A stretch of DNA of 64,000 nucleotides from Paenibacillus guangzhouensis (GTDB taxonomy: Bacteria; Bacillota; Bacilli; Paenibacillales; Paenibacillaceae). The DNA lies in the NCBI RefSeq assembly GCF_009363075.1, contig NZ_CP045293.1:5016501-5080500 (forward strand), read 5' to 3'. Below the pieces are notes generated by a model. That model was not told the DNA's origin. It saw only the letters and a program-made list of their open reading frames with translations, and made no database searches. Numbering within the stretch: the stretch's first letter is position 1; each line of letters opens with the position of its first letter. Of this stretch, positions 24,513-32,534 are shown one piece after another. The position numbers and the translations under genes are program-made.

Positions 24513-25919
24513 TTAGGCCTGTTCTTCCCCCTGAACGACATAGACAGGCAATGTGACCTGAAACGTACTTCCTACCCCGAGCGTGCTGCTCACAGTGATC
24601 TCGCCCCCATGATTCTGCACCAGCTCTTTAGCAATGGACAACCCAAGCCCTGTGCCGCCTGTTTCTCTAGACCGCGCTTTATCCACCCGATAGAATCGAT
24701 CGAATATTTTATCCAGATCATCCTTCGGAATGCCGATTCCTGAATCCGCTACGGTGAATAACACCTCTCCATTCCTTTCCCCAACCCGAATAGTAATAGA
24801 TCCTCCGTCAGGTGTATAGCGTATTGCATTCTCAAAAAGAATGATCGCTATCTGCCGAAGCTGTTCCTCATCTCCTAGGACATATACATAGGGATCTACA
24901 TGCTCTTCCAGAGATTTATGCGTTACTCCGCGCCATAAAGGCTGAATAGCATCTGTAACAGTGTTGCCTAAATTCACTTTGTCCTGTTTCATGATCATAT
25001 TGCCTGTTCGCGCTAATGTTAACAATTGATTGGTCAGACGCTGCATGCGTCTGCTCTCTTGATCGAGCGCTTGAATCGATTGCTCTAATACACTTGGATC
25101 CTGCTTGCCCCATCGCTGAATCAGTTGTACATGACCTTGAAAAGCCGTCAGCGGTGTCCGCAGCTCATGCGAAGCATTCGAGACAAAGCTTTTCTCCCGT
25201 TCAATCTGGTCCTCGAGTCGATCTAATAGATAGTTGATTGTCTGCGCCAGATCAGACAGCTCCTTTGGGGTACACGGCACGGGAATACGCAGCTTCATAT
25301 CCGTACTATCGCTCATGCCTCGCATCGCATCCATAATGGCGAATAAAGGGCGCATATTCCTTCGTGTAAGATGATAAATGAGCAAAGATCCGATGATCAT
25401 GCTGAAGATCCCCGTGATGCTTAGAACCTTAATCATAACCCCGATCATATGCGCAATATTGTTCAGCTGCACCTGAATACGAATGGTCATCTTATGCCCA
25501 TTACTATGATGGAAGTACTCATCGTACAAAAATAAGCCCTGTGTCGCATTCCACTGGAAGGGTCCCAGCCACGTTAATTCCACCTTGTCTGGATCATTCG
25601 CATTGGGAGACACCCCCCAACCCCTAGAATGCGCTACCGCTATCCCTTTGGAATTTCGGATCTCCACGTTATAATTCGCATGGTCAGGATAGAGGATCTC
25701 ATCCAACATCTCCTGCCAGTCTTCGATCGTCTCCTCAAGGCCATCCGTAATTTTCTGCTCCACCGCTTTCAGTTCATGCTTCGTATCCTGTATTAGAAAA
25801 TAACTGACAGCCCCAATAATACAAACCCCAATAAACAGGATGATTGCTAAAAGACTAAGCACATACCATGCAGTAAATCGGAACATCAATGTGTTGATTG
25901 CTTCTCTCATTTGCTTCAT
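24513..25919 (-). CDS. Sensor histidine kinase (two TM, HAMP)
   Basis: 468 residues. TM1 (about 18-43), extracytoplasmic loop (about 45-158), TM2 (about 160-183) and HAMP (about 185-240). HisKA has His251 in SNASHELRTPL. HATPase motifs are ILFENAIRYTPDG, ADSGIGIPKDD and GGTGLGLSIAKEL. It lies 14 bp downstream of its response regulator and is cotranscribed with it. The external loop is Trp/Asp rich and does not match a named sensor domain by eye. Neighbours (NlpC endopeptidase, phosphonate-type binding protein) do not settle the signal. Confidence 0.9.
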   Translation of the reverse strand: MKQMREAINTLMFRFTAWYVLSLLAIILFIGVCIIGAVSYFLIQDTKHELKAVEQKITDGLEETIEDWQEMLDEILYPDHANYNVEIRNSKGIAVAHSRGWGVSPNANDPDKVELTWLGPFQWNATQGLFLYDEYFHHSNGHKMTIRIQVQLNNIAHMIGVMIKVLSITGIFSMIIGSLLIYHLTRRNMRPLFAIMDAMRGMSDSTDMKLRIPVPCTPKELSDLAQTINYLLDRLEDQIEREKSFVSNASHELRTPLTAFQGHVQLIQRWGKQDPSVLEQSIQALDQESRRMQRLTNQLLTLARTGNMIMKQDKVNLGNTVTDAIQPLWRGVTHKSLEEHVDPYVYVLGDEEQLRQIAIILFENAIRYTPDGGSITIRVGERNGEVLFTVADSGIGIPKDDLDKIFDRFYRVDKARSRETGGTGLGLSIAKELVQNHGGEITVSSTLGVGSTFQVTLPVYVVQGEEQA

Positions 25920-25933
25920 TGTCTGTTCAACCC

Positions 25934-26623
25934 TTAGCTAGGACGTATGACATATCCGACACCACGAATGGTATGTATTAATTTGGGCTTGTGCTTACGA
26001 TCGACTTTATTGCGAAGGTAGCGAATATAGACATCCACAACATTGGTCTCGCCTGCGAAATCATACCCCCATACCGCTGATAACAATCGATCCCGGCTGA
26101 TGACCTCGCCCTGGTGCTGCATCAAGTAATGAAGCAGATCGAACTCTCGCTGGGTGAGCTCGATTCGTTCCGCAGCCCGCATCACCTGCCGTTTTCGAAT
26201 ATCGACTACTAAATCCTCCACTTGCAGGACATCCATAGGCGTAAAGTGCCTCTCTCGATTATTACGCCGTAATATCGTTCGGATCCTCGCGAGCAGCTCC
26301 TCGATTTCAAACGGCTTGGTGATGTAGTCATCGGCTCCCGTATCTAAACCAGCAATTTTATCACCAATATAATCCCGTGCAGTTAATAGGATGATGGGAA
26401 CTTCGCTTGTCCTGCGAATTCGGCGGCAGACCTCCAGCCCATCCAGCTTCGGAAGCATCCAATCCAGAAGGATCAGACTCCAATCCGATTGATGAAATAG
26501 AGATAGCGCCTGCTCTCCGTCTACAGCTACTGTCACCTCATACCCCTCATGCCGAAGCTCCAACTGGATAAACTGTGCGACATTCGGTTCGTCTTCTACG
26601 AGTAATATCTTCGCTGGCGACAT
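25934..26623 (-). CDS. OmpR-family response regulator
   Basis: 229 residues. Receiver with EDE at 10-12, Asp54 in ILLDWMLPKLDG and Lys in TKPFEIEE. The DNA-binding winged helix spans about 130-228 (AERIELTQREFDLLHYL, VVDVYIRYLRNKV..IRGVGYVIR). Starts at ATG 26623 with a GAGGTGAG site upstream. Forms a two-component pair with the kinase at 24513-25919. Confidence 0.92.
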   Translation of the reverse strand: MSPAKILLVEDEPNVAQFIQLELRHEGYEVTVAVDGEQALSLFHQSDWSLILLDWMLPKLDGLEVCRRIRRTSEVPIILLTARDYIGDKIAGLDTGADDYITKPFEIEELLARIRTILRRNNRERHFTPMDVLQVEDLVVDIRKRQVMRAAERIELTQREFDLLHYLMQHQGEVISRDRLLSAVWGYDFAGETNVVDVYIRYLRNKVDRKHKPKLIHTIRGVGYVIRPS

Positions 26624-26755
26624 CGTCTCACCTCGCTTGACTAGTTACCTGTAGTCTATCCTGAGCTTCTATATTCATGCAGGAGGCGATAGCATACGAC
26701 GCCGGAGGTTTCCGGCGATAACGAATGAGCGAATAGTAGATTATCACACCAACGC

Positions 26756-26792
26756 AACAAGCCTAGTACACAGAGGTACTAGGCTTGTTTTG
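26756..26792 (+). terminator. Strong hairpin between leftward genes
   Basis: Perfect 14-bp stem AACAAGCCTAGTAC (26756-26769)/(26776-26789), loop ACAGAG, T run only on the plus-strand side. No plus-strand gene precedes it nearby; it may instead act as an mRNA end or insulator for the binding-protein gene. Confidence 0.5.
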
Positions 26793-26809
26793 AGCGTATA
26801 CATATGTGA

Positions 26810-26833
26810 AGAGCCCCCCTGCAGGGGAGCTCT
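26810..26833 (-). terminator. Hairpin after the binding-protein gene
   Basis: 10-bp stem AGAGCCCCCC/GGGGAGCTCT (26810-26819/26824-26833) with one G-T pair and TGCA loop, 16 bp downstream of the stop codon on the minus strand. Weak T tail. Confidence 0.55.
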
Positions 26834-26849
26834 CACGGATACGACTATA

Positions 26850-27941
26850 TTAGCTCTTCGGTTCGGATTTGCTCGCGTAACGCTTATCCCACTCGGCAAG
26901 AACACCATCACGATCTACAGCCGCTTTGATCAGGTCGTTCTTGATCAATTGCTTCAATGGGTCTTGTGCATACCCTTCAGGGATAGATGCTCCCTCTTGT
27001 TTGACACTTAGAATCGCATAATTCTTGTTGTACTCTTTCATTGGCGCATCGCTGATCGCCCAGTCCAAGAAGGCTTGTGCTTCTGGCTTGATGTTGTCCT
27101 TCTTCACAAGTGCATTGGCTTCAACGTCCCAACCAGAACCTTCGGAAGGGAATACCACTTCAACTGGAGCACCTTTTTGCTTCTCTTGAATACCGCGGTA
27201 TCCAAAGGACAATCCGATAACAGCTTCACCTGTACCTGCCATTTTAGCTGGTTTCGAACCGGAGTGTACGTACATCAACATATTGTCATTCAATTTGTCC
27301 ATGTATTTCCAAGCTTCATCGGCACCCATCAATTGCAAGAACGCATTAACCGTCAAATACCCTGTACCGGAGGAAGATGGATTTGGCATCACGATAAGAC
27401 CTTTATATTCTGGCTTGATCAAGTCTGCATACGACTTTGGAACAGGCAGTTTACGCTTCTCTAGCTCCGCTGTATTCGCAATGATTGCCGTCTCCCATGC
27501 ATCGATCCCTACCCATTTCGTCGGGTTTGCTGTATCTTTGAACTCTGGCGATACGCGCTCCACACCTTTTGGCGAATAGCCTTCGAGCATTCCCTTCTGA
27601 TCCAATACGAGTAAGCTCGTTGCAGCTAGACCCCAGATCACGTCAGCTTGCGGGTTATCTTTCTCAGCGACCAATTTCGACGTAATAACTCCCGTTGAGT
27701 CGCGTACGATGTTCAATTTCACATTCGGATACTGCTCCTTGTACGATGCCAGGTAAGCTTGAATTTGATCGTCTTCCATTGCTGTGTACACAGTCAATTC
27801 GCCGGATTCTGTCGCTTTGGATTCTGCTGGTTTGTCACTCTCTGCAGCCACTTCAGTCGTCGAACCGCCACCTTGTGCACATCCTGCCAATAATCCGATA
27901 CAGAGCATGAGCGTCATTGCCCATTTGAATGAGTTTTTCAT
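26850..27941 (-). CDS. 2-aminoethylphosphonate-type ABC substrate-binding lipoprotein
   Basis: 363 residues. Lipoprotein signal LLAGC (Cys about 21), then a Ser/Glu-rich linker and a periplasmic-binding-protein type II fold. It closely follows the family annotated as putative 2-aminoethylphosphonate-binding proteins: ELTVYTAMEDDQIQAY, RDSTGVITSKL, ADVIWGLAATSLL, MPNPSSSGTGYL and HSGSKPAKMAG. It is held outside the membrane and captures the ligand for an ABC importer. No permease or ATPase gene accompanies it in this window, so the rest of the transporter must be elsewhere. The C-P lyase operon just upstream (from 28056) supports a phosphonate ligand. Confidence 0.82.
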   Translation of the reverse strand: MKNSFKWAMTLMLCIGLLAGCAQGGGSTTEVAAESDKPAESKATESGELTVYTAMEDDQIQAYLASYKEQYPNVKLNIVRDSTGVITSKLVAEKDNPQADVIWGLAATSLLVLDQKGMLEGYSPKGVERVSPEFKDTANPTKWVGIDAWETAIIANTAELEKRKLPVPKSYADLIKPEYKGLIVMPNPSSSGTGYLTVNAFLQLMGADEAWKYMDKLNDNMLMYVHSGSKPAKMAGTGEAVIGLSFGYRGIQEKQKGAPVEVVFPSEGSGWDVEANALVKKDNIKPEAQAFLDWAISDAPMKEYNKNYAILSVKQEGASIPEGYAQDPLKQLIKNDLIKAAVDRDGVLAEWDKRYASKSEPKS

Positions 27942-28000
27942 CGCTTCGATATCCCCTTTTCTATTTTTCCAACTGGAATGTCATTGTTCATTACTTGCTT

Positions 28001-28040
28001 ACAAGATCAATATAAAGGGTGAGGATCAAGACAAGATCAA
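28001..28040 (-). promoter_or_regulatory. Direct repeats upstream of the binding-protein gene
   Basis: On the minus strand TTGATC occurs at 28040-28035, 28029-28024 and 28010-28005. The first and third are extended as TTGATCTTGT. The first two are spaced 11 bp, as in sites for OmpR-family regulators. A TTTATA lies between the second and third copies. Function inferred only from spacing. Confidence 0.35.
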
Positions 28041-28055
28041 CTTAATTTTAAGGTT

Positions 28056-28910
28056 TTATAAATATTCGCCGGCATAGGCCGCAAGACGTTTCACACTCGC
28101 CATGCCTGGGCTCTTGCTGCCGAGGGTGTACAGATCGGTCTCCCCGTAGAAGCCGTGAAAATCACTGCCCCCCGTCGGAATCAATCCATAGCGCTCCGCA
28201 ATCTCCATCGCCTTCTTCTCCTCGGCCTCACGATGCGTCGGGTGTCGAACTTCAATACCAACAAGCCCTGCATCGATGAGCGTGGGAAGCATGTCCCAGC
28301 TGTCATATTGATGCGGATGCGCTAACACCGGCACGCCGCCAGCCTCACGAATCGCGTGCACCGCATCGCGAGCGTCGAGATAAGTCAGCGGAATATACGC
28401 AGCACCTGGTGCCGTTCCATTCCCACCGCGTGCGAACAAGGTACGGTACAGCTCGCCATAAATCGTTGTTGTATAGCCTTGATCTATAAGTGCATGCATA
28501 ATATGTTGTTTGTAGACCCCTGTACCGCCTTCGGCATATCGCTCAACCTGCTCCCACGAAATCCCGTAGCCCGCTTCGTTCAACTGCTCCACCATCTGAC
28601 GGGATGCAGCCTGCCGTCTTGCAATCAACGGATCGCACAATGCGGATATTGCTGCATGTCCCGGCTTCACATGGAAGCCGAGAATGTGCACACGACGGCT
28701 GCGTTCGAAGTCATACCCAGAAATTTCGATCCCCGGTATAATCTGCACCCCAAGTTCCTGCCCAATGTGCTGTGCGCGCTCAAGACCAAGCGTCGTATCA
28801 TGATCATTGATAGACAACACCTCTACCCCGTTCTTCTGTGCAAGCCCGATCACTTCCTCGATCGTCATCGAGTTATCCGAGATTTTCGTATGACAATGCA
28901 AATCGATCAT
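28056..28910 (-). CDS. PHP-domain phosphoesterase of the phosphonate operon (PhnPP-like)
   Basis: 284 residues. PHP metal-binding motifs: DLHCHTKISD at the N-terminus, NDHDTT, HILGFH and the C-terminal GSDFHG. Start: the ATG at 28910 is 9 nt after GGGAGG; the frame is open further upstream inside phnM. It overlaps phnM by 38 bp, so it is part of the operon. A PHP-type enzyme in C-P lyase operons (PhnPP of Eggerthella) hydrolyses 5-phosphoribosyl 1,2-cyclic phosphate, the step done by PhnP in E. coli. No PhnP or PhnN is encoded in this operon, so this gene is the natural candidate for that step. Specificity is inferred from context. Confidence 0.8.
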   Translation of the reverse strand: MIDLHCHTKISDNSMTIEEVIGLAQKNGVEVLSINDHDTTLGLERAQHIGQELGVQIIPGIEISGYDFERSRRVHILGFHVKPGHAAISALCDPLIARRQAASRQMVEQLNEAGYGISWEQVERYAEGGTGVYKQHIMHALIDQGYTTTIYGELYRTLFARGGNGTAPGAAYIPLTYLDARDAVHAIREAGGVPVLAHPHQYDSWDMLPTLIDAGLVGIEVRHPTHREAEEKKAMEIAERYGLIPTGGSDFHGFYGETDLYTLGSKSPGMASVKRLAAYAGEYL

Positions 28911-30108
28911 CTGCTGCAGCCTCCCATGCATAATTCGCTTCATGAACCAAGGTGCCGCCCACCCAAGTCTTGCGGACAACCGGATATCCGCCGGCCTCCT
29001 CAACGAGCAACAAATCTGCCGTATGGCCGACTGCAATCGAACCATAGGAAGCTTCGATGCCAAGCGACTGCGCTGGGTGGTAGGTCACCATCTTCACAGC
29101 CTCGGCCAAATTGCCGATCGTCTCAGCAATCTTGAATACCGATGGAAGCAGCGCTGCCGGGAAATAATCGGAGCACAGAATATGCGCTACGCCCGCTTCG
29201 ACCGCATCCATCGCCCGCATATTGTTGTTATGCGACCCGCCGCGCACGATATTCGGCGCCCCGATGCTGACGTACATCCCTTGTTCGGCCGCATATTTCG
29301 CAGCATCCAGCTTCACTGGGAACTCACTGATCACAGCGCCAAGACGATGCATGTAATCCACCTTTGCAGTCGTATCATCATCATGCGAGGCCATCTGCAC
29401 CCCTTGCGATATCGCATAATCCGCGAGACGCTGAAGCACGTCCCAATCGACGTTCTGCTTGAACTCAACCAATTGGTTGAGGAGAGCTTCCGCCTCTTCT
29501 TCCGTGATCTGCTCATACGCAGCAAGATATTGGCGATAAGATTCCCAGTTCCCGTATTGGCCTTGCCCTGGGGTATGATCCATCAATGACAAGAAATCGA
29601 TCTGATTCTCGCTAATAAGATCATGAACCTGCTGAATGCCCGCCACATTCGTAATCTCGTACCGATAATGAATCCGATGCCGGATCATCGAGGAGGCCTG
29701 GCGTTTGCGCCCGACATAACGAATTATTCGTGCGACCATCTCATCATTGCGCACCGTTGTGCCGTCGGAGGAACAGATCGAATGAAACAGGGTCGTGATC
29801 CCGTAACCCGCCATCTTCTTCTCAAGGCTCGCCATCGCCAGCTCTAGCGGAAAAATACTGCTAGGACGCGGTGAAATCTCCTTCTCAATCGAATCGCAAT
29901 GCAGCTCGATCATGCCTGGCATCACATACATGCCCCCAGCATCCACGACCACGCAAGACTCCCCCGATACAGTAGCTGAAAGCCCTGACGCTTCCTGCAC
30001 TTCTGCTCGAATCACTTCCTTAATCAAGCCGTCTTGGATAACAAGGTGTCCCTTCACGATTTCATCTGGCAGAATCATCTGCGCATTCGTTATGATTGTT
30101 GTCAACAT
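28873..30108 (-). CDS. phnM: Alpha-D-ribose 1-methylphosphonate 5-triphosphate diphosphatase PhnM
   Basis: 411 residues, amidohydrolase fold. Motifs: MYVMPGMIELHCDSIEKE (first metal ligands), FHSICSSDG, LMDHTPGQGQY, MASHDDDT and CSDYFPA. Removes pyrophosphate from the ribose 1-methylphosphonate 5-triphosphate intermediate to give the substrate of PhnJ. Start: ATG 30108 (MLTTIITNAQMIL), 7 bp after the phnL stop; the longer frame overlaps phnL without a signal. Ribosome binding site TAGGAG is close (4 nt). Overlaps the PHP gene downstream. Confidence 0.92.
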   Translation of the reverse strand: MLTTIITNAQMILPDEIVKGHLVIQDGLIKEVIRAEVQEASGLSATVSGESCVVVDAGGMYVMPGMIELHCDSIEKEISPRPSSIFPLELAMASLEKKMAGYGITTLFHSICSSDGTTVRNDEMVARIIRYVGRKRQASSMIRHRIHYRYEITNVAGIQQVHDLISENQIDFLSLMDHTPGQGQYGNWESYRQYLAAYEQITEEEAEALLNQLVEFKQNVDWDVLQRLADYAISQGVQMASHDDDTTAKVDYMHRLGAVISEFPVKLDAAKYAAEQGMYVSIGAPNIVRGGSHNNNMRAMDAVEAGVAHILCSDYFPAALLPSVFKIAETIGNLAEAVKMVTYHPAQSLGIEASYGSIAVGHTADLLLVEEAGGYPVVRKTWVGGTLVHEANYAWEAAADDRFALSYENLG

Positions 30109-30115
30109 TACACTC

Positions 30116-30826
30116 CTACACCCCCGACGAGCAGAACAGTCCGCCCACCATATTGAATTCCTTATCCACGACCGATTCCATGAAATCGAGGTCATGAAAA
30201 ATACCAATCATGCTCGTGCCAAGGCTCTTCAGCTCCATAATCTTATCGCGCACAAAAGCCTTCGAGGCCTGATCGAGCGATGCCGTTGGTTCATCAAGCA
30301 AAAGGAACCGAGGGCGTTTCACCATCGCCCGAGCGAGATTCAGACGCAGCTTCTCTCCACCGCTGAACGTGTTCGGATAAGCATGCCAGAGCGGCTCTCT
30401 GAGCTGGAAATGGCGCAGCATCTCTGCTGCTTCGTCTACCGCTTCCTGCTGCGACTTCCCGTTCATCACGAGCACCTCGATCACTGCTTCAAAGGCCGTA
30501 ACCCGCGGCAGCAGCTTCAAAAACTGCGAGACATATCCGATTTCCTGATGTCTAATGTCGAGCACCTCACGCTCTGTCGCCTTCGCCAGATCCACCCGCC
30601 CGTACGACAATGAGTTATACCAAATTTCCCCCGCCGTCGGAATGTAAGTGCGATAGATGCATTTCAGGATCGTCGATTTCCCCGCTCCGCTCTTCCCTGT
30701 AATGCCAATAAACTCACCGGAATGGAGCGTCATGTTGATATCGCTGCAGCCGGCGATTTGCTTCTGATCGAACTCGTGCAGTGTAAAAGATTTATATAAA
30801 TTGCGAATTTCGAGCAAGTTATCCAT
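30116..30826 (-). CDS. phnL: C-P lyase ABC-type protein PhnL
   Basis: 236 residues. ABC ATPase fold with Walker A GKSGAGKST, signature FSGGEKLRL, Walker B FLLLDEPTASLD and H-loop FHDLD (replacing the usual S-T-H). PhnL is required for the PhnGHIJKLM pathway, helping displace the nucleobase in the PhnI reaction, not for transport. 12 bp downstream of phnK. Confidence 0.93.
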   Translation of the reverse strand: MDNLLEIRNLYKSFTLHEFDQKQIAGCSDINMTLHSGEFIGITGKSGAGKSTILKCIYRTYIPTAGEIWYNSLSYGRVDLAKATEREVLDIRHQEIGYVSQFLKLLPRVTAFEAVIEVLVMNGKSQQEAVDEAAEMLRHFQLREPLWHAYPNTFSGGEKLRLNLARAMVKRPRFLLLDEPTASLDQASKAFVRDKIMELKSLGTSMIGIFHDLDFMESVVDKEFNMVGGLFCSSGV

Positions 30827-30838
30827 CGAGAACGCCTC

Positions 30839-31672
30839 CTAGATCATGGAGTTAATTAATGTCTGGGTATATGGGTGCTGCGGATCTTCCATGATCTGAT
30901 CCGTCAGTCCCTTCTCAACAATACGTCCGTTCTTCATCACGACAGTACGCTGTGTCAGCATCCGAATGACTGCAAAATCATGCGAGACGACGATCATACT
31001 GATGCCAAGTTCCCGCTGTATCTGCCGGATCAAATCGAGCACCCGCGCCTGCACGGACACATCCAGCCCTGTCGTCACTTCATCGAGCAGCAAAAGAGGT
31101 GGATTGTTCGCCAGCGCCTTGGAGATCTGAACTCGCTGCTGCATTCCGCCACTGAAATATTTAGGCTGATCATCCATCCGTTCAATCGGGATTTGCGTCT
31201 GACCGAGCAAGTCCTTCGCCCGTTCTCGGATCTCACTAACATTGCGCCATTCGGCCATCAGCAGCTTTTCTGCAATATTGCCGCCGCTCGAATGGGATAA
31301 TCGTAGACCTAAATGCGGATTCTGATACACCATCCCCATCAGGTGATTGCGCACCCAGCGCTTCTGCTGACGACTCAACTCGAACAGATTGTCTTCTCCA
31401 TTCTCGTAGACTTGCAATTGAAAATCGCCTGTCGTCGGCTCCTCGTCGAAATATAAAGTTTTGACCAGCGTACTCTTGCCAGAGCCGCTCTCTCCGATAA
31501 TCCCCAGTACTTCGCCAGGATACAGCTCCAGATGAATATCTGCGCAAGCAATGACGGTCCCGCAGTTCGGACAGACGTTCCGCCCATGCTCCGGACCTGT
31601 AAGCGACATGCAGGAAGAACATCCCGCACCGTATTGTTTACTTAAATTATTAATTCGCAGGATTGGTCCCAT
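30839..31672 (-). CDS. phnK: C-P lyase ABC-type protein PhnK, with zinc-ribbon insert
   Basis: 277 residues. ABC ATPase: Walker A GESGSGKST, signature FSGGMQQRV, Walker B LLLLDEVTTGLD, H-loop SHDFA. PhnK binds the C-P lyase core PhnGHIJ and drives its conformational cycle. Between the first strands there is an insert of about 30 residues with cysteines arranged CSSC..16..CPNC..5..C, resembling a zinc ribbon; E. coli PhnK lacks this to my knowledge. Start: ATG 31672, 23 bp inside phnJ. The open frame upstream reads through phnJ and is discarded. Confidence 0.9.
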   Translation of the reverse strand: MGPILRINNLSKQYGAGCSSCMSLTGPEHGRNVCPNCGTVIACADIHLELYPGEVLGIIGESGSGKSTLVKTLYFDEEPTTGDFQLQVYENGEDNLFELSRQQKRWVRNHLMGMVYQNPHLGLRLSHSSGGNIAEKLLMAEWRNVSEIRERAKDLLGQTQIPIERMDDQPKYFSGGMQQRVQISKALANNPPLLLLDEVTTGLDVSVQARVLDLIRQIQRELGISMIVVSHDFAVIRMLTQRTVVMKNGRIVEKGLTDQIMEDPQHPYTQTLINSMI

Positions 31673-32534
31673 CCCAGATCCCCCCGATCTCCACAGATTC
31701 GCCTGCTGCTCGCCGCTGCCGTTTCTCACAATAACTCGTATCGGAGCATGCATATTGCTTCGCCCCTGTCTCCGCATCGTATGACTCTTCCAAGTACGTA
31801 TGCGTACTGCCGCATTTGACACATGGCTGATCGAACTGCTCCACCTCAAACGGAATATCCTCGAATTGCAGCGGTGTCACATCGGTATACGGTGGAATGG
31901 CGTAAATCCGTTTTTCCCGCCCTGCACCAAATAGAAATAAGTTATCCGCTTGATGCAGCTTCGGTACATCGAACCGCGGAATCGGCGACGGATCGCACAG
32001 ATAATGGCCGTTCACCATCACCGGATAATCATACGAAATACGAATCTCGCCGTATTTCACGATATCCTCGTACAAATGAAGCCACATCCGGCTATAATCC
32101 CGTTCCGCATGCATACGACGCGTCTCCTGCTCACTCGGCTCGACCGTCCGCAGCACCTCGGGGAGCGGAACTTGGAAGATCAAAATCTGGTCCTCACGTA
32201 GCTTCTCTTCCGGGATCCGGTGCCGAGTCTGAATAAGGCTGGCTTCCAGCGAATCCGTCGTCGGCGCAACGTCGCACATCTGGCAGATCAATTCCCGCAA
32301 ATTACATGCATTGACACTATCGTCGCTGCCTTGGTCGATGACTTTGATCGTATCTTCAGGTCCAATAACGGATAACGTTACCTGCAAGCCGCCGGTCCCC
32401 CAGCCGCGCGCAATCGGCATCTCACGAGAACCGAATGGCACTTGATATCCTGGAATCGCAACGGCCTTCAAGGTCTTCCGTCTCAGCTCCCGCTTCGTCT
32501 GTTCATCCAGAAAAGCGTAATTATAAGCTTCCAT
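31650..32534 (-). CDS. phnJ: Carbon-phosphorus lyase PhnJ (radical SAM)
   Basis: 294 residues. Cleaves the C-P bond of 5-phosphoribosyl 1-methylphosphonate using an iron-sulfur cluster and S-adenosylmethionine. The diagnostic cysteine array CX2CX21CX5C is intact in the C-terminal part (QPCVKCGS..YACSDTSYC). N-terminal part: EAYNYAFLDEQTKRELRR and the Gly-containing YQVPFGSREMPI. Start: ATG 32534 is 9 nt after AAGGAGG and overlaps the phnI end by 14 bp. The open frame extends 108 codons upstream inside phnI but is Arg-rich and without a start signal. Confidence 0.95.
   Translation of the reverse strand: MEAYNYAFLDEQTKRELRRKTLKAVAIPGYQVPFGSREMPIARGWGTGGLQVTLSVIGPEDTIKVIDQGSDDSVNACNLRELICQMCDVAPTTDSLEASLIQTRHRIPEEKLREDQILIFQVPLPEVLRTVEPSEQETRRMHAERDYSRMWLHLYEDIVKYGEIRISYDYPVMVNGHYLCDPSPIPRFDVPKLHQADNLFLFGAGREKRIYAIPPYTDVTPLQFEDIPFEVEQFDQPCVKCGSTHTYLEESYDAETGAKQYACSDTSYCEKRQRRAAGESVEIGGIWDGTNPAN

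Noticed and set aside
28356-30613. Long plus-strand open frames (215-259 codons) opposite phnM and the PHP gene
   Set aside because: Antisense shadows of strongly recognised genes, with His/Arg/Cys-rich translations and no start signals.
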